Shown: positions 54,829-63,314 of the stretch, one piece after another
Numbering within the stretch: position 1 is the stretch's first letter
How the letters are laid out: each line of letters begins with the position of its first letter
DNA from: Streptomyces sp. NRRL F-525
Lineage (GTDB): Bacteria; Actinomycetota; Actinomycetes; Streptomycetales; Streptomycetaceae
DNA length: 64,000 nt
Reading direction: 5' to 3'
NCBI RefSeq assembly: GCF_000716605.1
Contig: NZ_JNXE01000032.1
Coordinates: 1-64,000, forward strand
The notes under the pieces: generated by a model
Seen by the model: the letters and a program-made list of their open reading frames with translations, nothing else
The model's database searches: none
Told to the model about the DNA's origin: nothing
Translations under genes and position numbers: made by a program

Positions 54829-56046
54829 ATGACGCTGAGAGACGACGCATGCGAACTCCAGGACGAACTGGCCGTCCTGCGCCGGGCGTTGCACCAGGAA
54901 CCGGAGATCGGCCTGCACCTGCCGCGCACGCAGGAGAAGGTGCTGGCCGCCCTGGACGGACTGCCGCTGGAGATCAGCACCGGCACGTCACTGTCCTCCG
55001 TCACGGCAGTGCTCCGCGGCGGTGGCGGCGAGCCCGGACGCGGCCCCGTCGTCCTGCTGCGCGGAGACATGGACGGCCTCCCGGTCACCGAGCGCACCGG
55101 CGCGGAGTTCACCTCCCGCATCGACGGCGCCATGCACGCCTGCGGCCACGATCTGCACACCGCCGGACTCGTCGGCGCGGCCCGGCTGCTCGCCGACCGG
55201 CGTGAACTCCTCGCCGGGGACGTGGTGTTCATGTTCCAGCCGGGGGAGGAGGGCTGGGACGGCGCCGGGCACATGGTCGAGGAGGGCGTCCTGACGGCTG
55301 CGGGCCGCCCGGCCGACGCGGCCTACGGACTCCATGTCAGCTCGTCGTCGTACCCCACCGGCGTCTTCAGCTCCCGCCCCGGCACGCTGATGGCGGCCTC
55401 GGCGGGCCTGCACGTACGGGTCGTAGGAGCGGGCGGGCACGGATCGAGGCCGCACGCCGCGCTGGACCCGGTGCCGGCGGCCTGCGAGATGGTCACCGCG
55501 CTGCAGACGATGGTGACCCGGCGCTTCGATGTCTTCGACCCGGTCGTGGTCACCGTCGGCACCTTCCACGCGGGCACCCGGCGCAACGTCATCCCCGACG
55601 ACGCCGTGTTCGAGGCGACCGTGCGCACCTTCACCCCGGCCGCCGCCGAACGCGTCGCCGAGGTCGCCGTACGCCTCTGCGAGGACATCGCGGCGGCCCA
55701 TGGCCTCACCGCCGAGGTCGAGTTCGTCCCCGAGTACCCGGTCACGGTCAACCACCTCGCCGAGCACGACTTCCTCGCCGACACCGTCCGCGAGGCCTTC
55801 GGGGAAGAGCGTTTCGCGCCGCTGGCCGACCCGATCACCGGCTCGGAGGACTTCTCCCGGGTCCTGGACCGGGTGCCGGGCGCCTTCGTGTTCCTGGGTG
55901 CCGACACCACCGGCGACCCGGAGACCGCGCCCGGAAACCACTCCCCGCTCGCCGCCTTCGACGACAGCGTGCTCGCCGACGGAGCCGCGCTGCTGGCCGA
56001 ACTCGCCGTCCGCCGACTCGACCTCCCCGCGAAGGAGACCGCGTAG
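54829..56046 (+). CDS. M20-family N-acyl-amino-acid amidohydrolase
   Basis: The 405-residue metallopeptidase has HQEPEIGLHLPRTQ near 22, LLRGDMDGLPVTE near 77, and the metal motif MHACGHDLHTAG with His107 and His110. The dimerisation domain follows, then GSEDFSRVL near the end. These enzymes cut N-acyl amino acids or hippurate-like amides. ATG 54829 follows GAGGGGAACGGG. Its TAG stop shares a base with the next GTG. It heads a four-gene operon with a transporter. Confidence 0.9.
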   Translation: MTLRDDACELQDELAVLRRALHQEPEIGLHLPRTQEKVLAALDGLPLEISTGTSLSSVTAVLRGGGGEPGRGPVVLLRGDMDGLPVTERTGAEFTSRIDGAMHACGHDLHTAGLVGAARLLADRRELLAGDVVFMFQPGEEGWDGAGHMVEEGVLTAAGRPADAAYGLHVSSSSYPTGVFSSRPGTLMAASAGLHVRVVGAGGHGSRPHAALDPVPAACEMVTALQTMVTRRFDVFDPVVVTVGTFHAGTRRNVIPDDAVFEATVRTFTPAAAERVAEVAVRLCEDIAAAHGLTAEVEFVPEYPVTVNHLAEHDFLADTVREAFGEERFAPLADPITGSEDFSRVLDRVPGAFVFLGADTTGDPETAPGNHSPLAAFDDSVLADGAALLAELAVRRLDLPAKETA

Positions 56047-56282
56047 TGCGCCCCTACCACCTGATCCCCGCCGTGCCCGCGCTGGCCCTGGTCCTCATGC
56101 CGTTCCTGCCGTTCGTGAACACCGACGGGCTGTGGTTCGGCCTGCCCCGGATGCTCGTGTGGGGCGCGGCATGGTGCGTGCTGTGCACCCCCGCACTGCT
56201 GCTGACGGAACGTCAAATGGCCCGCGAGGCAGCGGAGTCGACCGGGACAACCACCATCGCCGCCGAGGGGACCGACCAGTGA
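56046..56282 (+). CDS. DUF3311 small membrane protein
   Basis: The 78-residue protein has two membrane segments (about 7-24 and 36-53) and an acidic tail. DUF3311 proteins are almost always encoded just before a sodium:solute symporter and are probably its accessory subunit, as here. It starts at GTG 56046 and overlaps the symporter start by four bases. Confidence 0.88.
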   Translation: MRPYHLIPAVPALALVLMPFLPFVNTDGLWFGLPRMLVWGAAWCVLCTPALLLTERQMAREAAESTGTTTIAAEGTDQ

Positions 56283-57727
56283 CGACCATCCTCATCATGA
56301 CGTTCACCGGCATCGTGCTGATCGGCGTCCTCGGCTTCGCCGGCCGCCGCAAGCCCGCCGCCGACCTCTCCGAATGGGCGGTGGGCGGACGGAACTTCGG
56401 CGCGGTGAGCATGTGGTTCCTCCAGGCCGGCGAGGTGTTCACCACCTTCACCTTCCTCGGCATGGCGGGCCTCGCGTTCAGCGGCGGAGTGGCGGCCCTC
56501 TACGCCCTCCCGTACGTCCCCATCGGCTACATGGTCCTGTTCTTCCTCGCCAAGCGCCTCTGGTCGCTGGGCAAGGAGCGCGGCTACCTCACCCAGGGCG
56601 ACTACCTGGAGGACCGCTACGACAGCAAACTGCTCGGCACGGTAGCGGCAGTCCTGGGCGTGGTCTTCGTCCTCCCCTACCTCCAACTCCAGATCACCGG
56701 GCTGGGGTTGATAGTCCAGCTGGTCACCGGCAACTCGTCCTCCGGCACCCTCAGCATGATCATCGGCAGCGTGCTGGTCGTGGCCTTCGTCCTCTGGGCG
56801 GGCCTGCACGGCGTCGCGATGACGTCGTACTTCAAGGACGTCATCATGCTCGTCGTCCTGGGGGTACTCCTCGTCGCCATCCCCTCCCACTTCGCGGGCG
56901 GGGTCAGCGCGATGTTCCACCGCATCGACAAGCTCCACCCCGAGATGCTGACGATCCACGCGGGCCCAGCCGACCAAGTCTGGTTCACCACAAGCATGTT
57001 GGTCAGCGCGATCGGCGTAGGCCTGATGTGCCTCCCGCACGCCTGGCCCGCCGTGATGTCCGCCCGCGACCCCAAGGTCCTGCGCCGCAACTACACCTGG
57101 ATGCCCCTCTACGAACTCTGCCTCCTGATGCCGATCATCGTCGGCTTCGCAGCCATCCTGGTCCTCAAACCGGGTAGTTCGGCCAACGGCATCCTCCTGA
57201 CCCTGAGCAAGCAGGTCCTGCCCGCGTGGGCGACGGGCCTGGTGGTGATCGCGGCGATCGCGACGGCGATGGTCCCGGCGGCGGGCATCCTGATCGGCAT
57301 CTCCTCCCTCGTGGCCCGCAACATCGCCCGCGTACAGGGCGAACGCACCCAGTTCTGGATCAACCACGGCACGGTGGTGGCGGCGTGTGGCCTGTCCCTC
57401 CTCCTGGCGATCTTCCGCCCCGACCTGCTGGCCAACCTCCTCCTGCTCACCTACAGCGGCACGGTCCAACTCGCCCCCGCCATCGCCCTCGGCTTCCTGA
57501 CGCGCCGCCCGGTGGGCAAGGTCCCGATCCTGGCGGGCCTGTTCGTGGGCGAACTGGCCGTCATCTGGCTGACGTTCTGGAACAAGGACCTGGCGGGCAA
57601 CGTCAACGTGGGCCTGATAGGTCTGGCCGCGAACCTGATCGTCCTGGCCCTCGCGACCCCCGCGGAACGCCTCCTGGCCCGCAGGACAACTCCTGACCCC
57701 GACAACCAAGTTGCGGTGACCGCATGA
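56279..57727 (+). CDS. Sodium:solute symporter (SSS family)
   Basis: The 482-residue membrane protein has about 13 hydrophobic segments and the family features SEWAVGGRNFGAVSMWFLQAGEVFTTFTFLG near the start and a PHAWPAVMSARDPK loop near 260. It is coupled to DUF3311 and to the amidohydrolase behind it through GTGA and ATGA overlaps. The likely cargo is the organic acid, amino acid or peptide on which the two hydrolases act; the exact compound is unknown. Confidence 0.92.
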   Translation: MTTILIMTFTGIVLIGVLGFAGRRKPAADLSEWAVGGRNFGAVSMWFLQAGEVFTTFTFLGMAGLAFSGGVAALYALPYVPIGYMVLFFLAKRLWSLGKERGYLTQGDYLEDRYDSKLLGTVAAVLGVVFVLPYLQLQITGLGLIVQLVTGNSSSGTLSMIIGSVLVVAFVLWAGLHGVAMTSYFKDVIMLVVLGVLLVAIPSHFAGGVSAMFHRIDKLHPEMLTIHAGPADQVWFTTSMLVSAIGVGLMCLPHAWPAVMSARDPKVLRRNYTWMPLYELCLLMPIIVGFAAILVLKPGSSANGILLTLSKQVLPAWATGLVVIAAIATAMVPAAGILIGISSLVARNIARVQGERTQFWINHGTVVAACGLSLLLAIFRPDLLANLLLLTYSGTVQLAPAIALGFLTRRPVGKVPILAGLFVGELAVIWLTFWNKDLAGNVNVGLIGLAANLIVLALATPAERLLARRTTPDPDNQVAVTA

Positions 57728-58953
57728 ACAACTCCCCACCCAGTACGGTCTTCACAGGCGGCCTGCTCTTCGACGGCACCGGCACGGATCCCGCCCCCGC
57801 CGACGTGGTCGTGGCCGAAGGCCGCATAGTCGACGTAGGAACAGGCCTGGACGGCGACACCCAAGTCGACTGCACAGGCCGCACGTTGCTCCCGGGCCTG
57901 TTCGACTGCCACGTCCACCTCACGCTCAACGGCATAGGTTTGCTGGGGGCGTTGCAGAAGCCGTTCTCGTACCAGTTCTACGAGGCGGCGGTGAACCTGC
58001 GCCGCACCCTCGAAGCGGGCATCACCACGGTCCGCGACGCGGCCGGAGCCGACCTGGGCATCAAACAGGCAGTGGAGGACGGCCTGTTGACCGGCCCCCG
58101 CGTCCAGATCTCCATCGGCCTGATCACCCAGACCGGCGGCCACGGCGACCCCTGGATGCCCTCGGGCCAGTGCGCCGGCCTCGCCGTACCGCACCCGGGC
58201 CGCCCACCCGCGCTCGCCGACGGCCCCGACGAAATGCGCCGCACCGCCCGCACCCTGCTCCGCGCCGGTGCGGACGTCCTCAAGGTATGCACCACCGGCG
58301 GCGTCCTCTCCCCACGCGACGACCCCCGCCACAGCCAGTTCACCCCGGAGGAACTGGACATCCTGGTGACCGAGGCAACCGCCCAGGGCCGCTACGTCAT
58401 GGCCCACGCCCAGGGCGCCGAGGGCATCAAGAACGCCGTCCGAGCCGGAATCCGCTCCATAGAACACGGCATCCACCTGGACGACGAGGCAATAGACCTC
58501 ATGCTGACCCGAGGTACCTGGCTGGTCCCCACCCTGATCGCCCCGGTATCGGTGATCCGAGCGGCCGAGTCCGGCATCGAGATCCCCGAAGCGATGCTCC
58601 GCAAGGCGAAGGAGGTAACCGAGGCCCACGCCACCTCAGTACGCCGAGCAGCCGAGGCAGGCGTCCGCATAGCCATGGGAACGGACAGCGGAATCGGCCC
58701 GCACGGCACCAACCTGGACGAACTGCCGCTCATGCAGGCCTGCGGCATGACCCCGGCCGAGGTCCTGGCAGCGACCACATCATCGGCGGCCCGCCTTCTG
58801 GGCTACGACGACCTGGGCACCGTAGAACCAGGCAACAGAGCAGACCTGGTGCTCGTCGAGGGCGACGCTTTGGACCTCACGGCGCTGCCTTCCAACGTGA
58901 CAGAGGTATGGAAGGACGGAGTAAGGGCGGTACGACAAAACACGGGGGACTGA
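57724..58953 (+). CDS. Metal-dependent amidohydrolase (imidazolonepropionase/prolidase-like)
   Basis: The 409-residue enzyme has the amidohydrolase motif GLFDCHVHLTL with His63 and His65, further metal ligands in VMAHAQG and SIEHGIHLD, and the catalytic Asp in GTDSGIGPHG. Relatives hydrolyse cyclic amides or Xaa-Pro dipeptides and N-acyl amino acids. It is the last gene of the operon and its start overlaps the symporter stop. Confidence 0.88.
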   Translation: MNNSPPSTVFTGGLLFDGTGTDPAPADVVVAEGRIVDVGTGLDGDTQVDCTGRTLLPGLFDCHVHLTLNGIGLLGALQKPFSYQFYEAAVNLRRTLEAGITTVRDAAGADLGIKQAVEDGLLTGPRVQISIGLITQTGGHGDPWMPSGQCAGLAVPHPGRPPALADGPDEMRRTARTLLRAGADVLKVCTTGGVLSPRDDPRHSQFTPEELDILVTEATAQGRYVMAHAQGAEGIKNAVRAGIRSIEHGIHLDDEAIDLMLTRGTWLVPTLIAPVSVIRAAESGIEIPEAMLRKAKEVTEAHATSVRRAAEAGVRIAMGTDSGIGPHGTNLDELPLMQACGMTPAEVLAATTSSAARLLGYDDLGTVEPGNRADLVLVEGDALDLTALPSNVTEVWKDGVRAVRQNTGD

Positions 58954-58961
58954 GGTCTTTT

Positions 58962-59037
58962 AGGGGCGCGGGGCTGTGTCGATTTGCGGCTCCGCCGCGT
59001 GGGCGCGCCCAGCCCCCACCCACCCGCAGCCAAAAAC
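58962..59037 (+). repeat. Interspersed GGGGCGCGGGG element, copy 4 (long form)
   Basis: AGGGGCGCGGGGCTGTGTCG begins a longer version with an inner stem GCGGC-tcc-GCCGC and a closing CAGCCCCCACCCACCCGCAG. It fills the space between convergent genes and can fold into a branched hairpin, so it may terminate both. Confidence 0.75.
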
Positions 59038-59042
59038 GAGAC

Positions 59043-59936
59043 CTATAGCCACCCAGCAAATTCCAGCAACAACTCAGCATCCCGAGGCCGCCCCACGCGC
59101 AGTGCCCGCACCCCCGACTCAACGGCCCGGAACAACGTCCACCCCCGCAACCGCTCCTGATCCACATCCAAAGACTCAGCAAGTCGCTTGATCCGACGCC
59201 GAGTTGTGGACGCCCCCGAAGGCGTAGCAATCAAATCCTCAACCCGATCCCGAACCAACCGAGCCAGATCAAACGCACACTCACCCACAACCGGATCCGG
59301 CCCCACGGCCAGCCACGACACCCGCTCAGCAGCCAACACCTTGCTTTGCCGAAACGTCCCGTGCAGCAACCGAACCTCAGGCGGCGCAGCCACCAACGCC
59401 TCCCGAGCCTCCAACGCGGCCGAGACCAACGAAGCAACCTCCGCCCCACCGCTGTCCCGCATCACCCGCGCCTGCCGCCCCGTCCGCTCGGCCACAGTCT
59501 CAAACGCATGATCACCAGGCGGCTCCACCCACAACCGCCGCAACGTCCCCGCCGCCTCCAGCAACGCCTTCGCCTCGGGCAACGACCGCACCGACACATC
59601 AGGATGCAACCGCTCCAGCACGAGCACACCCTCGGCGGCGAACGGCTCGACAAGCTGCACGGCACCCAGCCCACCCCACCGCGCCAGCGCGGCCCGCTCA
59701 CTCTCCGGGCGGGCCCGACGCGGGGCCAACTTCAGCACGGCCGGGGTTCCATCAGCCCGCCGCACCAGCACAACGAGACTGCTGCGCCCGCCGGGAACCT
59801 GCACCCGCTCCACAGTCAACTCGCGTAGATCAACGGCCTGTTGAGCCACCTCGGGCAGCTTCTCCAACCAGTCGTCACCGCTCGGTGCCGTCTCCCCGAG
59901 CGCCCTCACCAGACGCCGCGGCGGTTCGAAAGCCAT
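59043..59936 (-). CDS. APH-fold protein with a degenerate kinase motif
   Basis: The 297-residue protein looks like the aminoglycoside phosphotransferase family: VVLVRRADGTPAVLKLAP for the nucleotide lysine near 60-70, then a C-lobe. The catalytic motif, normally HGDLHxxN, reads LLHGTFRQSKVL, with Thr in place of the catalytic Asp and no Asn; the following DFD-like motif reads VGPDPVVGECAFDLA. Phosphotransfer is therefore doubtful. It may bind ligand without catalysis. Its stop is six bases from the long repeat. Confidence 0.75.
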   Translation of the reverse strand: MAFEPPRRLVRALGETAPSGDDWLEKLPEVAQQAVDLRELTVERVQVPGGRSSLVVLVRRADGTPAVLKLAPRRARPESERAALARWGGLGAVQLVEPFAAEGVLVLERLHPDVSVRSLPEAKALLEAAGTLRRLWVEPPGDHAFETVAERTGRQARVMRDSGGAEVASLVSAALEAREALVAAPPEVRLLHGTFRQSKVLAAERVSWLAVGPDPVVGECAFDLARLVRDRVEDLIATPSGASTTRRRIKRLAESLDVDQERLRGWTLFRAVESGVRALRVGRPRDAELLLEFAGWL

Positions 59937-59987
59937 GCGCGAGTTGTTCCCTTCCTACGGTCCTGCGGTCTTGCGTCCCGGTGCGGA

Positions 59988-60452
59988 TCACGCCGTGGGT
60001 GTCGCCGGGGCCGTGGGGGTCGCGGCCCGCTCGGCGAGACCAGGGAAGGGTACGCTCCCGCCGCGCCAGCGCACCGCGCGGACCGCCGCTTCCCGCAGCG
60101 CCTCCGCGGCCGTACCGCGCACCCCGCCCGTGGACGCCCGCACGAGGTCGGAGTAGACCCCGGCGACCCGGTCCTCCAGCTCCGCGGCCAGCTGTACGGC
60201 CGCCGCCGAGTCCGGCACCGCGAACGGCAGCGCGTACGCGGCGGACGCGGCCACGGGCGTGCCGCCCAGGTCCCGCACCTCGCGGACCAGCGCGTCACGC
60301 CGGGCGCGATGGGCGTCGTAGGCCGCCTTGGCCTCGATCCGTCGGCCCTCGCGGATACGCCCGCCGACGACGCCGTAGCCGTACACCGCCGCGTGCTCGG
60401 CGGCCAACGCGGCCTGCAGCGCGGTCAGTTCCGCGGCCTTCTCCTCGCTCAC
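59988..60452 (-). CDS. DUF4439 ferritin-like protein
   Basis: The 154-residue helical protein has an AEHAAVYGYGVVGGRI start and repeated Glu/His positions of a ferritin-like four-helix bundle, with an Ala/Thr-Pro tail. No function is established. Its start overlaps the stop of the lipoprotein gene by four bases, so the pair is co-translated. Confidence 0.82.
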   Translation of the reverse strand: MSEEKAAELTALQAALAAEHAAVYGYGVVGGRIREGRRIEAKAAYDAHRARRDALVREVRDLGGTPVAASAAYALPFAVPDSAAAVQLAAELEDRVAGVYSDLVRASTGGVRGTAAEALREAAVRAVRWRGGSVPFPGLAERAATPTAPATPTA

Positions 60453-60964
60453 TTGGCACCCTCCGTCAGCAGATACGCGTGCGCGGCCCCCGCGGCCGCC
60501 ACCGAGGCCAGCAGCCGGGCCAGTTCACCGGGCAGATCGAGCAGCGCCTTGGCCCGCCGGTCGGCGAGACCCCGCTCGGCGGCGGCCAGGTCGGCGAGGG
60601 CATCGCTCGGGGTCGCGGGTACGGCCGTAGCGGACGCCGACGGCGAGGCAGTCGCCGTAGCGGACGGTGTCGAGCTGCTGCCGCCGAAGGCCGTCGCGTG
60701 CCGTACGACCTCCGCCCGCAGCGGGTCCAGGCGCTCCGCCAGCGTCGGGTGCGCGGCGAGGACGGCGTCGTAGTGCAGGAGGAGGGTTTCGCTGTCGGCG
60801 GCCGCACGCGCGCGTGCGCGTTCGGCGGCGGACTCGCTGCCGCCCGTGGTCCCGGAGTCGTCGCCGGTGGAACAGCCCACCAGGAGAGCGGCACCGGCGG
60901 CCGAGACGAGCAGGCTCCTTCTACGCGGTCCCAGAAGGGTGCGCGGAGGCGGGGGGAACGGCAC
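60449..60964 (-). CDS. Putative lipoprotein partner of the DUF4439 protein
   Basis: The 171-residue protein has a twin-arginine-like start (GPRRRSLLVSAAG) and lipobox LVGC with Cys31. A Ser/Thr-rich linker at about 95-120 separates two helical halves (LLHYDAVLAAHPTLAERLDPLRAEVVRHA and ALADLAAAERGLADRRAKALLDL). The helices resemble the ferritin-like partner, so the two may assemble. Function is unknown. Confidence 0.8.
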   Translation of the reverse strand: MPFPPPPRTLLGPRRRSLLVSAAGAALLVGCSTGDDSGTTGGSESAAERARARAAADSETLLLHYDAVLAAHPTLAERLDPLRAEVVRHATAFGGSSSTPSATATASPSASATAVPATPSDALADLAAAERGLADRRAKALLDLPGELARLLASVAAAGAAHAYLLTEGAK

Positions 60965-61273
60965 GGCAGATCGTCCTCGGGGGCTCGTACGAACGAAAAG
61001 GCGAGAAGGGCGACGCGGCCCGTGATCACGGTACCCGCGGAAGCCCCCGACTCATGTCACCGGCTCGTGGGCCACCCCCAGGGGCGCGGGGAACGGCGCG
61101 ATCGGCCCCCCACCGACCCGCACCCGCCAGACCACCGCAACCACCCGAGCCCAAAGGCGCCCCACCCCACCGCCGGAGGCACCCGTGGACGGCAACACAC
61201 CCCGGGACCGGATACCCTTTGACCAGACACGCGCCCTACCCACAACAGCACACGCGGCCGAGGAGTCACCCGG
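60965..61273. other. 309-bp divergent intergenic region before rimP
   Basis: It lies between the minus-strand lipoprotein gene and rimP. It holds copy 5 of the interspersed repeat at 61080 and the rimP leader. I see no convincing -35/-10 pair, tRNA or small open frame in it. Confidence 0.6.
61080..61109 (+). repeat. Interspersed GGGGCGCGGGG element, copy 5
   Basis: AGGGGCGCGGGGAACGGCGC followed by GATCGGCCCC, a diverged copy. Unlike the others it is between divergent genes, so termination alone cannot explain it. Confidence 0.72.
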
Positions 61274-61798
61274 ATGAGCACGACCCAGAGCGAGAGGCTG
61301 CGAGAACTGCTGGAACCGCTCGTCGGCTCCCAGGGACTCGATCTCGAAGAGGTCGCGGTGGACTCCGTAGGACGCAAGCGGGTGCTGCGCGTGGTCGTCG
61401 ATTCCGACTCCGGCGCTGATCTGGACCAGATCGCCGATGTGAGCCGCGCGCTCTCGGCGAAGCTCGACGAGACCGACGCGATGGGTGCGGGCGAGTACAC
61501 CCTGGAGGTCGGGACCCCCGGTGCCGAGCGCGAGCTCACCGAACACCGTCACTACGTCCGCGCCACCGACCGGCTGGTGAAGTTCCAGCTGGCCGAGAGC
61601 GGTGAGCTGGTCGCCCGGATCCTCAAGGTGGACGACGACGGCATCGACGTCGAGGTGCCCGGCGTGAAGGGGCGCAAGCCCACCGCCAAGCGGCTCGCCT
61701 TCGCGGACGTCGTCAAGGCCCGCGTCCAGGTCGAGTTCAACCGCAAGAGCAAGAACGACGACATCGAAGACAACGAAGAGAACGCAGAGGAGGCGTAG
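61274..61798 (+). CDS. rimP: Ribosome maturation factor RimP
   Basis: The 174-residue protein has the RimP N-terminal domain ([39 protein letters not shown]) with the Pro-Gly of [17 protein letters not shown], a C-terminal SH3-like domain, and an acidic Asp/Glu tail. It helps assemble the 30S subunit. It begins the rimP-nusA-ylxR-infB operon; nusA starts two bases after its stop. Confidence 0.95.
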   Translation: MSTTQSERLRELLEPLVGSQGLDLEEVAVDSVGRKRVLRVVVDSDSGADLDQIADVSRALSAKLDETDAMGAGEYTLEVGTPGAERELTEHRHYVRATDRLVKFQLAESGELVARILKVDDDGIDVEVPGVKGRKPTAKRLAFADVVKARVQVEFNRKSKNDDIEDNEENAEEA

Positions 61799-61800
61799 CC

Positions 61801-62799
61801 GTGGACATCGACATGAGTGCCCTGCGGGGCTTGGTGCGGGAGAAGGAGATCTCCTTCGACCTGCTGGTCGAGGCGATCGAGTCGGCGCTCCTCATCGCCT
61901 ACCACCGCACCGAGGGAAGCCGCCGCCACGCGCGCGTGAAGCTCGACCGGGAGACCGGTCATGTGACCGTGTGGGCGAAGGAGGACCCCGAGGACCTGGA
62001 GGAGGGGCAGGAGGCGCGCGAGTTCGACGACACCCCGTCCGACTTCGGGCGGATCGCCGCCACCACCGCCAAGCAGGTCATCCTGCAGCGCCTGCGGGAC
62101 GCGCAGGACGACGCGACGCTCGGCGAGTACGCGGGCCGCGAGGGCGACATCGTCACCGGAGTCGTCCAGCAGGGCCGCGACCCGAAGAACGTGCTCGTCG
62201 ACATCGGCAAGCTGGAGGCCATCCTGCCGGTGCAGGAGCAGGTCCCCGGCGAGACGTACCCGCACGGGATGCGCCTTCGGTCGTATGTCGTCCGGGTGGC
62301 GAAGGGTGTGCGCGGTCCGTCCGTGACGCTGTCCCGTACGCATCCCAATCTGGTGAAGAAGCTGTTCGCCATGGAGGTGCCGGAGATCGCCGACGGTTCG
62401 GTGGAGATCGCCGCCATCGCGCGCGAGGCCGGCCACCGTACGAAGATCGCCGTCCGCTCCACCCGCAGCGGTCTGAACGCCAAGGGCGCCTGCATCGGCC
62501 CCATGGGCGGTCGGGTGCGCGCGGTGATGGGCGAGCTGAGCGGCGAGAAGATCGACATCGTCGACTGGTCGGACGACCCGGCCGAGATGGTCGCCAACGC
62601 GCTCTCCCCGGCGCGGGTCTCCAAGGTCGAGGTGGTGGACCTCGCGGCCCGCTCCGCGCGCGTGACGGTGCCGGACTACCAGCTGTCCCTGGCGATCGGC
62701 AAGGAAGGGCAGAATGCCCGGCTCGCGGCCCGCCTGACGGGGTGGCGCATCGACATCCGTCCGGACACCGAACAGCCGTCCGACCAGGCAGGGGAATAG
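61801..62799 (+). CDS. nusA: Transcription termination/antitermination factor NusA
   Basis: The 332-residue protein has the N-terminal polymerase-binding domain, an S1 domain ([21 protein letters not shown]) and two KH domains ([23 protein letters not shown], then [18 protein letters not shown]). It lacks the C-terminal acidic repeats of E. coli NusA, as is normal in actinobacteria. It starts at GTG 61801. Confidence 0.96.
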   Translation: MDIDMSALRGLVREKEISFDLLVEAIESALLIAYHRTEGSRRHARVKLDRETGHVTVWAKEDPEDLEEGQEAREFDDTPSDFGRIAATTAKQVILQRLRDAQDDATLGEYAGREGDIVTGVVQQGRDPKNVLVDIGKLEAILPVQEQVPGETYPHGMRLRSYVVRVAKGVRGPSVTLSRTHPNLVKKLFAMEVPEIADGSVEIAAIAREAGHRTKIAVRSTRSGLNAKGACIGPMGGRVRAVMGELSGEKIDIVDWSDDPAEMVANALSPARVSKVEVVDLAARSARVTVPDYQLSLAIGKEGQNARLAARLTGWRIDIRPDTEQPSDQAGE

Positions 62800-62889
62800 A
62801 TCTCGGCCGCGAGTGGCTTAGATCACGACAACAACCGTTCGATTCTTCCCCCGAAGGGGTGAGGTCGGTGCGGGGAGGTAGACTTAGCA

Positions 62890-63168
62890 GTGTCTGGCCG
62901 GACGCGAGCCCGCGCATGCCCTGAACGCACCTGTGTGGGGTGCCGGGAGCGAGCGGCCAAGAAGGAACTGCTGCGGATCGTGGCGGTCGAGGGCGAATGC
63001 GCTCCCGATCATCGCGGTACGCTGCCCGGCCGGGGCGCGTATCTGCACCCCGCCCTGGTCTGTCTCGACCTGGCGGTACGCCGCCGGGCGTTCCCACGGG
63101 CGCTGCGTGCCCAGGGAGCGCTCGACACAAAGGCGTTGCGCCTCTACGTCGAGCAGGCGACACAGTAA
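62890..63168 (+). CDS. ylxR: YlxR family RNA-binding protein
   Basis: The 92-residue basic protein has the YlxR (DUF448) signature ERTCVGCRERAAKKELLRIV and LPGRGAYLHP. Its place between nusA and infB is conserved across bacteria. It starts at GTG 62890 about ten bases after GGGAGG. Related proteins bind RNA, and some act as regulators of RNase P or of metabolism. Confidence 0.93.
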   Translation: MSGRTRARACPERTCVGCRERAAKKELLRIVAVEGECAPDHRGTLPGRGAYLHPALVCLDLAVRRRAFPRALRAQGALDTKALRLYVEQATQ

Positions 63169-63314
63169 GAGCGAGTCGTACGGAACCTCCGTGCGGCCCG
63201 GTATTCCGCGAGTTGGAAGTAGGTCGAGATTGCGATGAGCACTCGATGAGCACGCGATGAGTACGCCCATGAAGTAGCGACGGTCCGGACGCACCCGGAC
63301 CTAAAAGGAGCGAA

